From Cryobacterium levicorallinum (GTDB lineage: Bacteria > Actinomycetota > Actinomycetes > Actinomycetales > Microbacteriaceae), in contig NZ_SOFE01000003.1 in NCBI RefSeq assembly GCF_004402405.1, forward strand, positions 45,899-109,898: a DNA stretch of 64,000 bases, given 5' to 3'. Below, piece after piece: positions 8,785 through 18,053 of the stretch. The notes under the pieces are model-generated. The model did not search any database. It was not told the DNA's origin and saw nothing but the letters and a program-made list of their open reading frames with translations. The position numbers and the translations under genes are program-made. Numbering within the stretch: position 1 is the first letter of the stretch; every line of letters starts with the position of its first letter.

Positions 8785-10403
8785 ACGCACTGCACCTCCT
8801 GGCCACGACGGTCAAACCGGTTGAAAACAACCCGATCCTGAACATATCCATCTTTCTCGCCTTTGTGGCGGTGACCCTGATCATCGTCATCCGCTCCGGA
8901 CGCAACAACAAGTCCGCCGCGGACTACTACACCGGTGGCCGCTCGTTCACCGGACCGCAGAACGGTTTCGCCATCGCCGGCGACTACCTCTCGGCGGCGT
9001 CGTTCCTCGGCATCGTCGGCGCCATCGCGATCAGCGGCTACGACGGGTTCATGTACTCGATCGGATTCCTCGTCGCCTGGCTCGTGGCCCTGCTGCTCGT
9101 TGCGGAGCTCATGCGCAACACCGGCAAGTTCACGATGGCCGACGTGCTCTCCTTCCGGTTGAAGCAGGGTCCAGTACGCGTGGCAGCAGCAACGACCACC
9201 CTGGCCGTGTGCTTCTTCTACCTGCTCGCCCAGATGGCCGGAGCCGGCGGACTCGTCTCGCTACTCCTCGGCATCAACGACAAGCTCGGCCAGTCCATCG
9301 TGGTCACCGTCGTCGGCGCGCTGATGATCGTCTACGTACTGGTCGGCGGTATGAAGGGCACCACGTGGGTGCAGATCGTCAAGGCGTTCCTGCTCATCAT
9401 CGGTGCACTCGCCATGAGCATCTGGGTACTGGCCCTGAACGGGTTCAACCTGTCGGCCCTGCTCGACAGCGCTGTTGCCGTCTCGACCTCCGTTCCGGCC
9501 GATGCGATCCTGGCTCCGGGCCTGAAGTACGGCACCAACCCGCTCGACTTCATCTCGCTCGCCCTCGCCCTGGTTCTCGGAACTGCCGGCCTGCCGCACG
9601 TGCTCATGCGCTTCTACACGGTTCCGACCGCCAAGGAAGCTCGTCGCTCTGTGGTCTGGGCCATCTGGCTCATCGGCGCGTTCTACATCTTCACCCTCGT
9701 GCTGGGCTTCGGTGCCGCATCGCTCGTTGGTGCTGACACCGTTCTCGCCGCTCCCGGTGGAGTGAACTCGGCAGCTCCGCTGCTCGCGCTCGCTCTCGGT
9801 GGTCCGCTGCTGCTCGGCTTCATCTCGGCCATCGCCTTCGCGACGATCCTGGCCGTTGTGGCCGGAATCACCATCACGGCGGCAACGAGCTTTGCGCACG
9901 ACATCTACGGCTCCGTCATTAAGAAGGGCAAGGGAAACCCCGACGACGAGGTCAAGGTTGCCCGTCGCACCGTGATCGTGATCGGAATCCTCGCCATTGC
10001 CGGTGGTATCGGCGTGCAGGGGCAGAACATCGCCTTCCTCGTGGCACTCGCGTTCGCCGTCGCGGCGAGCGCCAACCTGCCCACCATTCTCTATTCCCTG
10101 TTCTGGCGTGGCTTCACTACCCGGGGCGCGGTCTGGAGCATGTACGGCGGGCTGTCCTCAGCCGTGCTTCTGATCATCTTCTCGCCGGTATTCTCGGGCA
10201 CTGACACCTCCATGTTCGGTGCCGCCGTGGACTTCGCGATCTTCCCGCTGAGCAACCCGGGCATCATCTCGATCCCGCTCGGGTTCTTCCTGGGCTGGCT
10301 CGGATCGGTCACCAGCACCGTGAAGGAGAGCCCGAAGCTCGCCGCCGAAATGTCGGTGCGTTCGCTCACCGGGCACGGCGCCGAAAAGGCCGTCGAGCAC
10401 TAA
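8781..10403 (+). CDS. Sodium:solute symporter, cation/monocarboxylate (ActP-like)
   Basis: The 540-residue protein belongs to the solute:sodium symporter family, with about 13 hydrophobic helices. Family marks are SAADYYTGGRSFTGPQNGFA and the GDYLSAASFLGIVGAIA stretch near residues 65-82, and GGMKGTTWVQIVKAFLLI near residue 185, all close to ActP/MctC types. It imports short-chain monocarboxylates with Na+ or H+. Location behind prpE suggests propionate (with acetate) as the physiological substrate; this is inference, since ActP and MctC accept several short-chain acids. [15 protein letters not shown] coupled to the DUF485 gene. A strong hairpin follows the stop. Confidence 0.9.
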   Translation: MNALHLLATTVKPVENNPILNISIFLAFVAVTLIIVIRSGRNNKSAADYYTGGRSFTGPQNGFAIAGDYLSAASFLGIVGAIAISGYDGFMYSIGFLVAWLVALLLVAELMRNTGKFTMADVLSFRLKQGPVRVAAATTTLAVCFFYLLAQMAGAGGLVSLLLGINDKLGQSIVVTVVGALMIVYVLVGGMKGTTWVQIVKAFLLIIGALAMSIWVLALNGFNLSALLDSAVAVSTSVPADAILAPGLKYGTNPLDFISLALALVLGTAGLPHVLMRFYTVPTAKEARRSVVWAIWLIGAFYIFTLVLGFGAASLVGADTVLAAPGGVNSAAPLLALALGGPLLLGFISAIAFATILAVVAGITITAATSFAHDIYGSVIKKGKGNPDDEVKVARRTVIVIGILAIAGGIGVQGQNIAFLVALAFAVAASANLPTILYSLFWRGFTTRGAVWSMYGGLSSAVLLIIFSPVFSGTDTSMFGAAVDFAIFPLSNPGIISIPLGFFLGWLGSVTSTVKESPKLAAEMSVRSLTGHGAEKAVEH

Positions 10404-10418
10404 CCCTCTGCAGTACAC

Positions 10419-10458
10419 AAACGGGCCGGCCAGGATGCATATCCTGTCCGGCCCGTTT
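10419..10458 (+). terminator. Hairpin terminator after the symporter gene
   Basis: The arms AAACGGGCCGG (10419-10429) and CCGGCCCGTTT (10448-10458) pair perfectly, and after one mismatch CAGGAT pairs with ATCCTG around a GCAT loop. The T tract is short (TTTCTGT), so termination strength is uncertain. Confidence 0.7.
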
Positions 10459-10460
10459 CT

Positions 10461-10803
10461 GTGCCCCTGCTGCTGCAGGCATCCGCTCCCGGGGTACGGT
10501 GGTCGCCGACCTCGGCCAGCGGATGCGCGCGAGCGGCCCCGCAGACACCCTCATGTCGGCAGCATGCCCACTCCAGTTCAAAATGTGGCTAAATACGGTG
10601 GCAGGATGGCTCAGTTTCGAGGGCAGCTCCGGGTCAGTTGTCCCCCCTTCGCGGCACGCGGGAGTTGTGGCCAGGCCACAGGTCCCGCGCACTGGCGGAA
10701 CACCCGCGTAACGAGGCCGGCCAGCACCGCCCCCGCTCCCAAACTCCCGCGCACCGGCGCAGGTCCCGCGAATTGGCGCAACCCCCGCGCGGCCGGAACG
10801 TGG
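10461..10803. repeat. Non-coding gap with a degenerate 19-20-bp tandem repeat (units at 10680-10797)
   Basis: No convincing gene lies between the symporter terminator and the SDR stop codon. From 10680 the sequence falls into short units: AGGTCCCGCGCACTGGCGG, AACACCCGCGTAACGAGGC, a gap of about 23 bp, AAACTCCCGCGCACCGGCGC, AGGTCCCGCGAATTGGCGC, then AACCCCCGCGCGGCCGGA. AGGTC and AAC(C/A/T)C heads alternate around a fixed CCCGCG core and a GGCGS end. This looks like an interspersed intergenic repeat family, not a CRISPR, since units are contiguous and degenerate. Confidence 0.55.
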
Positions 10804-11586
10804 TTAGAGCTCGCGCACTTTCAGCGAACCACGGGCGATGCGTGTCGGGGCCGCCTGGGCGACCGGCTTGATCACGATCAGGTCGAGGTTCACGTGTGCC
10901 GGGCGCTCAACGCTCGACACGATGGTCTCCGCGATGTCCTCCGCCGATAGCGGATCTGGCACGTTGTCGTAGGCCGCGAACGCCTTGTCGGCGTCACCGT
11001 TGAAACGAACCAGACCGAACTCATCCGTTTTGACCATGCCTGGCGCGATCTCGATCACCCGAATCGGCTCACCGGAGAGCTCGAGGCGCAGCACCTCGGT
11101 CATGGCGTGGGCAGCGAACTTGGCCGCGTTGTAGCCGCCGCCACCGAGATAGGCCACGTGCCCGGCGATCGAAGTGATGGTGACGATGTCGGCCGACCCG
11201 GCCCCGGAGTCGATGCCGGAGCGCAGCAGCGGCAGAATCGCCGTGGTGACCCGCTTGACGGCGAGCACGTTGATCTCGAACATCCAGGCCCAGTCCTCGA
11301 TACTCCCGGCCTCCACAGTGTCGAGGCCTTTGGCGCCGCCGGCATTGTTGACCAGGGCGTGCACCGGGCCGGTGGCGGCGAGATAGTCGCGGAGGGCGTC
11401 GACATCCGCTTGCAGCGTCAGGTCAGCGGTGAAGACATCCGCTCCCGTGTCCGCTCGCAGCGTAGCGAGGCGGTCGGCCCGCCGCGCGACCCCGACCACA
11501 TCCCAGCCTCGCAGCCGGAACAGGCGAACGGTCGCCGCTCCGATTCCCGAACTTGCTCCGGTCACAACCACTCTTCGAGTACTCAT
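10804..11586 (-). CDS. Short-chain dehydrogenase/reductase (SDR)
   Basis: The protein has about 260 residues from the ATG at 11584-11586. Classical SDR motifs are present: the cofactor loop TGASSGIG at the N-terminus, NNAG in the middle, the active-site serine in TITSIAG and YNAAK as the catalytic Tyr-Lys pair, followed by IAPGMVKTDEF. It most resembles the YdfG/serine 3-dehydrogenase-like group, oxidoreductases acting on small hydroxy acids with NADP, but the substrate is not deducible. A 13-codon upstream extension is in frame but overlaps the divergent gene. The GGAG near the ATG is unusually close. Divergent from the acyltransferase gene. Confidence 0.85.
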   Translation of the reverse strand: MSTRRVVVTGASSGIGAATVRLFRLRGWDVVGVARRADRLATLRADTGADVFTADLTLQADVDALRDYLAATGPVHALVNNAGGAKGLDTVEAGSIEDWAWMFEINVLAVKRVTTAILPLLRSGIDSGAGSADIVTITSIAGHVAYLGGGGYNAAKFAAHAMTEVLRLELSGEPIRVIEIAPGMVKTDEFGLVRFNGDADKAFAAYDNVPDPLSAEDIAETIVSSVERPAHVNLDLIVIKPVAQAAPTRIARGSLKVREL

Positions 11587-11615
11587 TTCTCCATTGTGGC
11601 GGGAGAATGGATTCA

Positions 11616-12716
11616 ATGAGCGCACTTGGCACCGCCACCACTCGACCGCAGAAGCGTCGCTTACCCCTCTGGGACAACGCGCGCTGGATCGCGGTCACCC
11701 TCGTGGTGATCGGCCACGCCATTCTCAAACTCATCGGCGAAGCGGATGTCGCATATACGCTGTACCTGTTCATCTACGCATTCCACGTGCCGGTGTTCGT
11801 TGCCGTGAGCGGCTATTTTGCCAAATCGGGGCCTCCCGACGCGCGACAGATGCAGCGGCTGCTCACCGACATCGTTTTTCCGTACCTCATCTTCGAAACC
11901 ATCTGGACCGGGCTGCGCTGGATCCTCGGCGGCAAATTTCTGCTGGATTACTCCAGTGCCAGCTGGACCCTCTGGTTCCTGCTCGCCCTGCTGATCTGGC
12001 GGATCGCATTGCCCTACCTGGTCTTGCTGCGCTATCCCCTCACCATCAGCATTGTGATCTCCATCGGCGCCGGCTACATCTCGTCGATCGATGGCACCTT
12101 CACCCTCGCCCGCACCCTCGGGCTGCTCCCGTTCTTCGTGTTCGGCTGGAAACTGCGGCAGTGGCTGCTGACGGACACCTGGCTCGAACTGCGCGCGGGG
12201 CTGGTCTGGCGCTGGCGGGCCGGGGCGCTCGGGCTGTTTGGCGGGCTGTACCTGCTGATCACCCTCAATATCGAGACCCTGCGCGAGCTGCAGGTGCGCC
12301 GTTTTCTGCTCTACGACGAGTCGTACGCGACGTTTGATTACTCCTCATGGTGGGCCGGCGGCATCCGTTTGGCCGTCATACTGCTCGCCTTCGCGCTGAT
12401 CGTGGCGTTCCTGATGCTGATCCCCCGGCGCACGACCTGGTTCAGTGAGCTCGGAGCAGCCACGATGTATATCTATCTGCTGCACACCTTTCTGCTCTAC
12501 CCGCTGCGTGAAACCGGTGTACTCGACGGGCCGCAGCCGGGCTGGGTGCTTCCGGCGATGATCGTGCTGAGCGTGGCCATCTCGATCGTGCTCTCGCTGC
12601 CGATCGTGCGGAGGGTAATGCGGCCCCTGGTCGAGCCGAAAGCCCGGTGGCTGTTTCGCCCGGGCGCTGCGACACCGACGGGCACGATTGTGCTGCCGCA
12701 TCGCGACCGAAAGTAG
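11616..12716 (+). CDS. Acyltransferase family 3-like integral membrane protein
   Basis: The protein has about 366 residues and around ten membrane segments. The N-terminal LPLWDNARWIAVTLVVIGHA, with His in the first helix, is the signature of the acyltransferase-3/OafA-YrhL superfamily that acylates carbohydrates or lipids at the membrane. FHVPVFVAVSGYF (second helix) and YIYLLHTFLLYP near the C-terminus also fit. The start ATG at 11616 has GGGAG ten bases upstream; the ATG at 11607 is too close to that site. The 29-bp divergent gap to the SDR means promoters overlap the coding starts. The acceptor molecule is unknown. Confidence 0.8.
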   Translation: MSALGTATTRPQKRRLPLWDNARWIAVTLVVIGHAILKLIGEADVAYTLYLFIYAFHVPVFVAVSGYFAKSGPPDARQMQRLLTDIVFPYLIFETIWTGLRWILGGKFLLDYSSASWTLWFLLALLIWRIALPYLVLLRYPLTISIVISIGAGYISSIDGTFTLARTLGLLPFFVFGWKLRQWLLTDTWLELRAGLVWRWRAGALGLFGGLYLLITLNIETLRELQVRRFLLYDESYATFDYSSWWAGGIRLAVILLAFALIVAFLMLIPRRTTWFSELGAATMYIYLLHTFLLYPLRETGVLDGPQPGWVLPAMIVLSVAISIVLSLPIVRRVMRPLVEPKARWLFRPGAATPTGTIVLPHRDRK

Positions 12717-12829
12717 CATCCGGCAGAAGATGACGCCGTGTTGCGGCATCCGTTGCAGGGTTCACACCGGCTCCATATGCTCGTGGCCAGAGCGCCGGAC
12801 AATCCGCGCCGAGTGATCCGGAGGCTATC

Positions 12830-14161
12830 GTGACCGACAATTCTTCATCGTGGAAGTTTGAGACCAAGCAGGTTCACACCGGAGCACACCCGGACCCGAC
12901 CACCAACGCTCGGGCGACGCCGATCTACCAGACCACCTCGTATGTCTTCAACAGCGCAGAGCACGCCCAGAACCTGTTCGCGCTGGCCGAATTCGGCAAT
13001 ATCTACACCCGCATCCAGAACCCCACCCAGGCCGTCGTCGAGGAGCGCGTGGCCGCACTCGAGGGGGGCACCGCGGCGCTGCTGCTGTCCAGCGGACAGT
13101 CGGCGTCCACTTTTGCGGTGTTGAACATCGCCCAGGCCGGCGACCACATTGTCTCGTCCAGCTCGATCTATGGCGGCACCTACAACCTGTTCAAGTACAC
13201 CCTGGCCAAGCTCGGCATCGAAACCACCTTCGTGGAAGACCAGGATGACGCGGCCGAGTGGGCCCGTGCGGTGCGCCCCAACACCAAGCTGTTCTTCGCC
13301 GAGACCATCGGAAACCCGCGCATCAACGTGCTCGACATAACTCTGGTAGCGGATGTCGCCCACGCCGCCGGCATTCCGCTGATCGTCGATAACACGATCG
13401 CGACGCCGTACCTGATTCGCCCGTTCGAGCACGGCGCCGACATCATCGTGCACTCGGCCACGAAATTCCTCGGCGGCCACGGCGCCGTCATCGGCGGGGT
13501 TCTCGTCGACGGTGGCAAGTTCGAGTGGTCGAAGAATGTGGAAAAGTTCCCCGGACTGACCGAACCCGACCCCTCCTACCACGGCGCGAGCTACACCACC
13601 GCGGTCGGTGACGGCATCGCCTACGTCATCAAGGCTCGCGTGCAGCTGCTGCGTGACCTCGGAAGCGCCATCGCCCCGGCGAGCGCCTGGCAGCTCATCC
13701 AAGGCATCGAGACGCTCAGTCTGCGCATCGAACGCCACGTGCAGAATGCCCAGGAAATCGCCGAGTGGCTCGACAACCACGACGACATCGCCTCGGTGAA
13801 CTACGCCGGCCTGCCCTCGAGCCCCTGGTACGCCAACGCCAACAAGTACGCCCCGCTCGGCGTCGGAGCGGTGCTCTCCTTCGAACTCAAGGGCGGAGTC
13901 GCCGCCGGCCGCGCCCTCGTCGACAATCTGAGCTTGTTCAGCCACCTCGCCAACATCGGCGACGTGCGTTCCCTGGTCATTCACCCGGCCTCGACCACGC
14001 ACGCCCAGCTCACCCCGGAGCAGCAGCTCACCGCCGGCGTCACCCCGGGCCTGGTGCGGCTCTCGGTCGGCATCGAAAACGTGGCCGACCTGAAAGCCGA
14101 CCTCGAGGCTGGCCTCGCCGCGGCCCGCGCCGTCGTCAAGCGCGACCGCGCCGACGCCTGA
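12830..14161 (+). CDS. metY: O-acetylhomoserine sulfhydrylase
   Basis: The 443-residue protein is a Cys/Met-metabolism PLP enzyme of the homocysteine synthase length class. The PLP lysine is Lys212 in HSATKFLGGHG. Other family marks are YTRIQNPTQAVVEERVAALEG near residue 63 and LVDNTIATPYLIRPFEHGAD. It makes homocysteine from O-acetylhomoserine and sulfide. Start is GTG at 12830 with GGAGG upstream. The neighbour 73 bp downstream is metX, which supplies the substrate, so the two form a methionine biosynthesis operon. No SAM riboswitch was recognised upstream. Confidence 0.94.
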   Translation: MTDNSSSWKFETKQVHTGAHPDPTTNARATPIYQTTSYVFNSAEHAQNLFALAEFGNIYTRIQNPTQAVVEERVAALEGGTAALLLSSGQSASTFAVLNIAQAGDHIVSSSSIYGGTYNLFKYTLAKLGIETTFVEDQDDAAEWARAVRPNTKLFFAETIGNPRINVLDITLVADVAHAAGIPLIVDNTIATPYLIRPFEHGADIIVHSATKFLGGHGAVIGGVLVDGGKFEWSKNVEKFPGLTEPDPSYHGASYTTAVGDGIAYVIKARVQLLRDLGSAIAPASAWQLIQGIETLSLRIERHVQNAQEIAEWLDNHDDIASVNYAGLPSSPWYANANKYAPLGVGAVLSFELKGGVAAGRALVDNLSLFSHLANIGDVRSLVIHPASTTHAQLTPEQQLTAGVTPGLVRLSVGIENVADLKADLEAGLAAARAVVKRDRADA

Positions 14162-14234
14162 CCGGGTCGCTGGGCCCGGGCGCACAACGTAACATGCGCC
14201 CGGGCCGTCCATTCGGCCGACAGAATGGACGGAT

Positions 14235-15437
14235 ATGGAATGGCAATCATCAGCAGACACGGTCCCGTCGAGCTTCATCACCGAAGCCCAGGCGCGCTCG
14301 GTCCTCGGCAAGCCTCCGGCGACCGGTGCCTGGCGTGACGGTGACCCGGTGGGAAACCGGCAATTCGCCACTCTCGGCCCGCTGAGCTTTGAGGCCGGCG
14401 GCAGCCTCCCCATGGTGCGGCTCGCCTACGAGACCTGGGGCACCCTCAATCCGGCCGGCGACAATGCCGTGCTCGTGCTGCACGCGCTCACCGGCGACAG
14501 CCACCTGGCCGGTGCCCCCGGCCCCGGCCAGGAGACCGGCGGCTGGTGGGACGGCATCGTCGGACCGGGCCTCGCCATCGACACCGACCGGTGGTTCGTC
14601 GTGGCGCCGAACATGCTCGGCGGCTGCCAGGGCAGCACCGGGCCGGCGTCGCTGGCTCCGGACGGTCTGGAGTGGGGCATCCGTTTTCCCTATCTCACGA
14701 TTCGCGACCAGGTCAGCGCGCAGCGCGTTTTCAGCGACCGACTCGGCATCGACCGCTGGGCTGCCGTCATCGGCGGGTCAATGGGCGGCATGCACGCCTT
14801 GGAATGGGCGATCATCACCCCCGAGCGGGTCGAGCGCCTGATCATTTTGGCCGCGCCGCCAATCACCACGGCCGATCAGATCGCCGTCAACTCAGTTCAG
14901 ATCGAGGCGATTCGCACCGACCCGGCCTTTCGGGCCGGCGATTATTACGATGAAGCAGATGGTGACGGACCGACGCGCGGGCTGGCCCTCGCCCGCCGCA
15001 TGGCCCTGTTGAACTACCGCAGCCCAGCCGAACTCAACGCACGCTTCGCGCGGGGCTGGCAGAGCGATATCAGTCCGCTCGGCGCCAACGGTCGCTTCGC
15101 CGTGGAATCGTATCTTGACTTTCACGGGAATAAATTCACCAGGCGCTTCGACGCCAACAGCTACATCGTGTTGGTCGAAGCCATGAATTCCCACGATGTC
15201 GGGCGCGGCCGCGGCGGCGTGGCGACCGCCCTCGGCCGGGTCACCGCCCGGTCCGTTGTCGTCGGTATCGACAGTGACCGACTGTTCCCGGTCGACGGCC
15301 AGCGCACCATCGCCGCCCACCTGCCGAACAATATCGATGGCCCCACCGCTGTGGTGCTGGAATCCGGGTATGGTCACGATGGCTTCCTCATCGAGAACGA
15401 AGCGATCGGCGCCCAAATACGGCGGGTGTTGGACTAG
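14235..15437 (+). CDS. metX: Homoserine O-acetyltransferase
   Basis: The 400-residue alpha/beta-hydrolase has the MetX nucleophile elbow GGSMGGMHALEW with Ser182, the catalytic aspartate in GIDSDRLFPV (about 348) and histidine in GYGHDGFL (about 381). The N-terminal region (LPMVRLAYETWGTLN, VLVLHALTGDSH) is typical. It transfers acetyl from acetyl-CoA to homoserine for MetY. Acetyl rather than succinyl specificity is inferred from family and the metY neighbour. No strong ribosome site is seen before the ATG, and coupling to metY is possible. Confidence 0.93.
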   Translation: MEWQSSADTVPSSFITEAQARSVLGKPPATGAWRDGDPVGNRQFATLGPLSFEAGGSLPMVRLAYETWGTLNPAGDNAVLVLHALTGDSHLAGAPGPGQETGGWWDGIVGPGLAIDTDRWFVVAPNMLGGCQGSTGPASLAPDGLEWGIRFPYLTIRDQVSAQRVFSDRLGIDRWAAVIGGSMGGMHALEWAIITPERVERLIILAAPPITTADQIAVNSVQIEAIRTDPAFRAGDYYDEADGDGPTRGLALARRMALLNYRSPAELNARFARGWQSDISPLGANGRFAVESYLDFHGNKFTRRFDANSYIVLVEAMNSHDVGRGRGGVATALGRVTARSVVVGIDSDRLFPVDGQRTIAAHLPNNIDGPTAVVLESGYGHDGFLIENEAIGAQIRRVLD

Positions 15438-15507
15438 GGAGAACTCTCCGGCGTCCCGCCCGGTATGGTGCAGATAGACATGTTCATCTCCCACCAGACA
15501 GGCACCC

Positions 15508-16677
15508 ATGCAACGCATCCTCAAGGAGCGAGACCGGCTCCTTCGCAGAGCGGTGCAGGCGGCCGGGCTGACCGGCTCGGCCACGACGCTGGCGTGCTTG
15601 TTCGTACCCGGTGGCCTTGCCGGAGACGCGCGCATTGCGGCGGTGGCGCTCATCCTGCTGCTGGCGGCCGCGCAGTACCTGCTCGGCAGCACGGGCGCCC
15701 TGCGCTGGGCGGTGCTTATCGTGCTCTGCGGAGAAGGAACGATCCTGGTCGTGGGCTTCGCGAGCCACCCCGGAGTTTCTCCCAACCCAATCGAGGAAAG
15801 CGTGATCGGCATGGTGGCGACCGCGCCGATGTGCGCGGTCGCGGCAGTACTGATCACGAGCGCACGTCGGCTGCTGATGCTCGGCTCCTTCTTCGTGCTG
15901 ACCGTCGCGACTGTTGCCGTCGTTACAGTAGGCGCCCCCAACCAAGTCATTCTGCTCACCCTGACGGTGGCCATGTGGTTTTCCTTCACCCTCGCCTCCT
16001 GGTTTATCGCGCAGAGCGTCCCTCGGGTAATGCACCGCATTGCCGCGATCGGGCGTGCCTACCGCGCCGAACGGCACGCCAGCGAACTCGAGGCGCAACG
16101 CCGACAGGACGCCCGGTTGCTGCACGATACCGTGCTCGCCACGCTGACCCTGCTGGCCCATTCCGGGGTCGGAGTGAGCCCAGCAGCCCTGCAGAAGCAG
16201 GCTGGCGACGACGCCCGGCTACTGCGTCAATTGCGGCTCGGCGGCCTGCCGATGCCGAGCCGTTCCGGCGGGTATACCCTCGAACCAGCCTCGCTGCTGA
16301 CCCTCGGCGACACGCTCGACGAAGTGCGTCAGCGCTTCGAACGGGTCGGTCTGACCGTCAACTGGCACGGCAGCGGGCAGGTGCAGTTGCCCAGCAACGT
16401 GCTCGATTCCTTTCTGCTCGCCCTCTCTGAGTGCCTCGAAAACGTGCGCCGTCACTCCGGGGTCGATCATGCCGACGTAACAATAACGGATGACGACGCC
16501 ACCATTCGCGCGATGGTCACGGACACCGGGGTCGGCTTCGACCTCGGACAGGTCGGTTCGGAACGACTCGGCGTCGCCGAGTCGGTCGTTGCCCGGCTGC
16601 GTGACGCGGGGGGCAACGCTCGTCTGTTTTCCTCGCCGGGTGCCGGAACGACGGTTGTTCTTGAGGTTCCCAAATGA
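15508..16677 (+). CDS. Sensor histidine kinase (NarL/DesK-type)
   Basis: The 389-residue protein has about six membrane helices in residues 15-175 with no large extracellular domain. A dimerisation helix follows with QDARLLHDTVLATL, the phospho-acceptor being His206. The C-terminal HATPase domain has the N box ECLENVRRHSGVDH and the G1 box DTGVGFD. The HDTVL form of the H box is that of HisKA_3 kinases paired with LuxR-type regulators, and such a regulator is encoded two genes downstream. Its stop overlaps the start of the next gene by ATGA. The signal is unknown. Confidence 0.85.
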   Translation: MQRILKERDRLLRRAVQAAGLTGSATTLACLFVPGGLAGDARIAAVALILLLAAAQYLLGSTGALRWAVLIVLCGEGTILVVGFASHPGVSPNPIEESVIGMVATAPMCAVAAVLITSARRLLMLGSFFVLTVATVAVVTVGAPNQVILLTLTVAMWFSFTLASWFIAQSVPRVMHRIAAIGRAYRAERHASELEAQRRQDARLLHDTVLATLTLLAHSGVGVSPAALQKQAGDDARLLRQLRLGGLPMPSRSGGYTLEPASLLTLGDTLDEVRQRFERVGLTVNWHGSGQVQLPSNVLDSFLLALSECLENVRRHSGVDHADVTITDDDATIRAMVTDTGVGFDLGQVGSERLGVAESVVARLRDAGGNARLFSSPGAGTTVVLEVPK

Positions 16678-18008
16678 GTCCGCTGAGCGACACCGCACCC
16701 ATTGATACCGTTCGCACGCGCGGTGTGGGTGCGCGCCTGCTGGGCGGGCCGGACGAGCGAAGCTGGCCGACATCATCCGCTGGCCAAACGACCCGGGCCG
16801 CACTGTCGCCGCTGCGGTTTCCGCGATCGAGCCTGCGTGGTGACGGTCATTTCACCGTTTTCCGCTCGGACCAAAACGGTTTAGGCGCCCGCCACCTCGG
16901 TATCGGTATGAGCATCAGTGCGGCCGTCATCGCCGTTTTTCTGGCTGTGCGGCTGGTGGTCGAGTGGGACCAGGCCCCCACGCCCACACTGAGTATTGTG
17001 GCCTGGCTGTTACTCGCCGCGATCGCGGTCGGGGTGAACCTGGCGGTCCACGAACTCTCCTCACGCATGCCCATGTGGCTGTTTCTACTAGCCCTCGGCC
17101 TCTGCGCGATCGTGGTCGCCCTCGACCTGGCCGGATCCATGGGAATTCCGGGAACGGCGGCCTTTCCCACCGCGGCTCCAGCCGTTGGCGCCTTTCTGCT
17201 GACGATTGCGACCCTGCGGGAATCTCGCGATATCACCCTGGCAGCGCTCGCCCTCGGTGTCATCATGGGCGCTGCAACCCTGCTCGAAGCCCGCAGCGAC
17301 GTGCTGACGCTGGGACCAGATATTCTCGGGGTCACCCTCGCGGTGGTACCGCCGGTGGTCGGCGCGAGCATTGTGCAAGCGTTTCGGCGCATGGTTCAGC
17401 GCGAGCTCGACCTCGTGCTCGTGCAGAGCACCGTGTCCCAGCCACGGTTTGCGGTCGGCATGCTCGCCTCGGAACAGCTGGCTCGGCTCGACCTCGATGC
17501 GGAGACCTTGCTCGACGATGTGGCCCAGGGACGCACAGCGCTTCCGTTGGCCGCGTCGACGGCCACGACCGCTGCGTCGCTCGCCACCCAGTTGCGCGTG
17601 CACCTGATCGAGGGCCGCACCGAGACCTGGCTGCACCACGCGATCACGGAGAGCGAGTTTCTTGGCCCCGTCGTAGCCCTGAGCGACCCGGCTGGGCTCG
17701 CCGGGCTGTTGTCGCCGACCCAACGTGAGGGGCTGCTCCTGACGATTTGGCTGCTGATCGGGGATACCCAGCGATCGGGAGCATCCGTTTCACTGCGGTT
17801 CGGACCGATTGCCCCCACACGTGGGGTGGGGCTGCAGCACCAGGTGCGTTTTCCGATTCAATTGACCACAACTGGGGTATCGCGGCGGCGTGTCGATCCC
17901 GAAACCTGGCAGGCGATTTGTGCGGTTGGTCCGCACATGGATTCCAATTGGGCCGGAAGCTTGCGGGTAGACATCGAGTGCAGTGTGGACAATCCAGCTG
18001 ATGCCTAG
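16674..18008 (+). CDS. Membrane protein of unknown function, possible degenerate kinase partner
   Basis: The 444-residue protein is not assignable to a named family by me. After a polar head of about 75 residues it has about six membrane segments (77-240). A soluble C-terminal half follows, with helical segments LDAETLLDDVAQGRTALPLA and TAASLATQLRVHLIEGRTET, then QREGLLLTIWLLIGD and SVSLRFGPI. This order resembles a dimerisation and HATPase region without H box, N box or G box, so a catalytically dead kinase is a reasonable reading. It sits between a kinase and a response regulator and is coupled to the kinase by overlapping ATGA. Confidence 0.6.
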   Translation: MSPLSDTAPIDTVRTRGVGARLLGGPDERSWPTSSAGQTTRAALSPLRFPRSSLRGDGHFTVFRSDQNGLGARHLGIGMSISAAVIAVFLAVRLVVEWDQAPTPTLSIVAWLLLAAIAVGVNLAVHELSSRMPMWLFLLALGLCAIVVALDLAGSMGIPGTAAFPTAAPAVGAFLLTIATLRESRDITLAALALGVIMGAATLLEARSDVLTLGPDILGVTLAVVPPVVGASIVQAFRRMVQRELDLVLVQSTVSQPRFAVGMLASEQLARLDLDAETLLDDVAQGRTALPLAASTATTAASLATQLRVHLIEGRTETWLHHAITESEFLGPVVALSDPAGLAGLLSPTQREGLLLTIWLLIGDTQRSGASVSLRFGPIAPTRGVGLQHQVRFPIQLTTTGVSRRRVDPETWQAICAVGPHMDSNWAGSLRVDIECSVDNPADA

Positions 18009-18053
18009 TATTGGGGATATAGACGATAAGGTGCACTCAGTAGGAGGCAACAC

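Noticed and set aside
12717..12829. SAM or other methionine riboswitch before metY
   Set aside because: The 113-bp gap shows no recognisable conserved core of known SAM-sensing classes; only two copies of the recurrent GCATCCG word stand out.
12845..14413. Minus-strand open frame of 522 codons opposite metY
   Set aside because: Compositional shadow of a strongly conserved gene.
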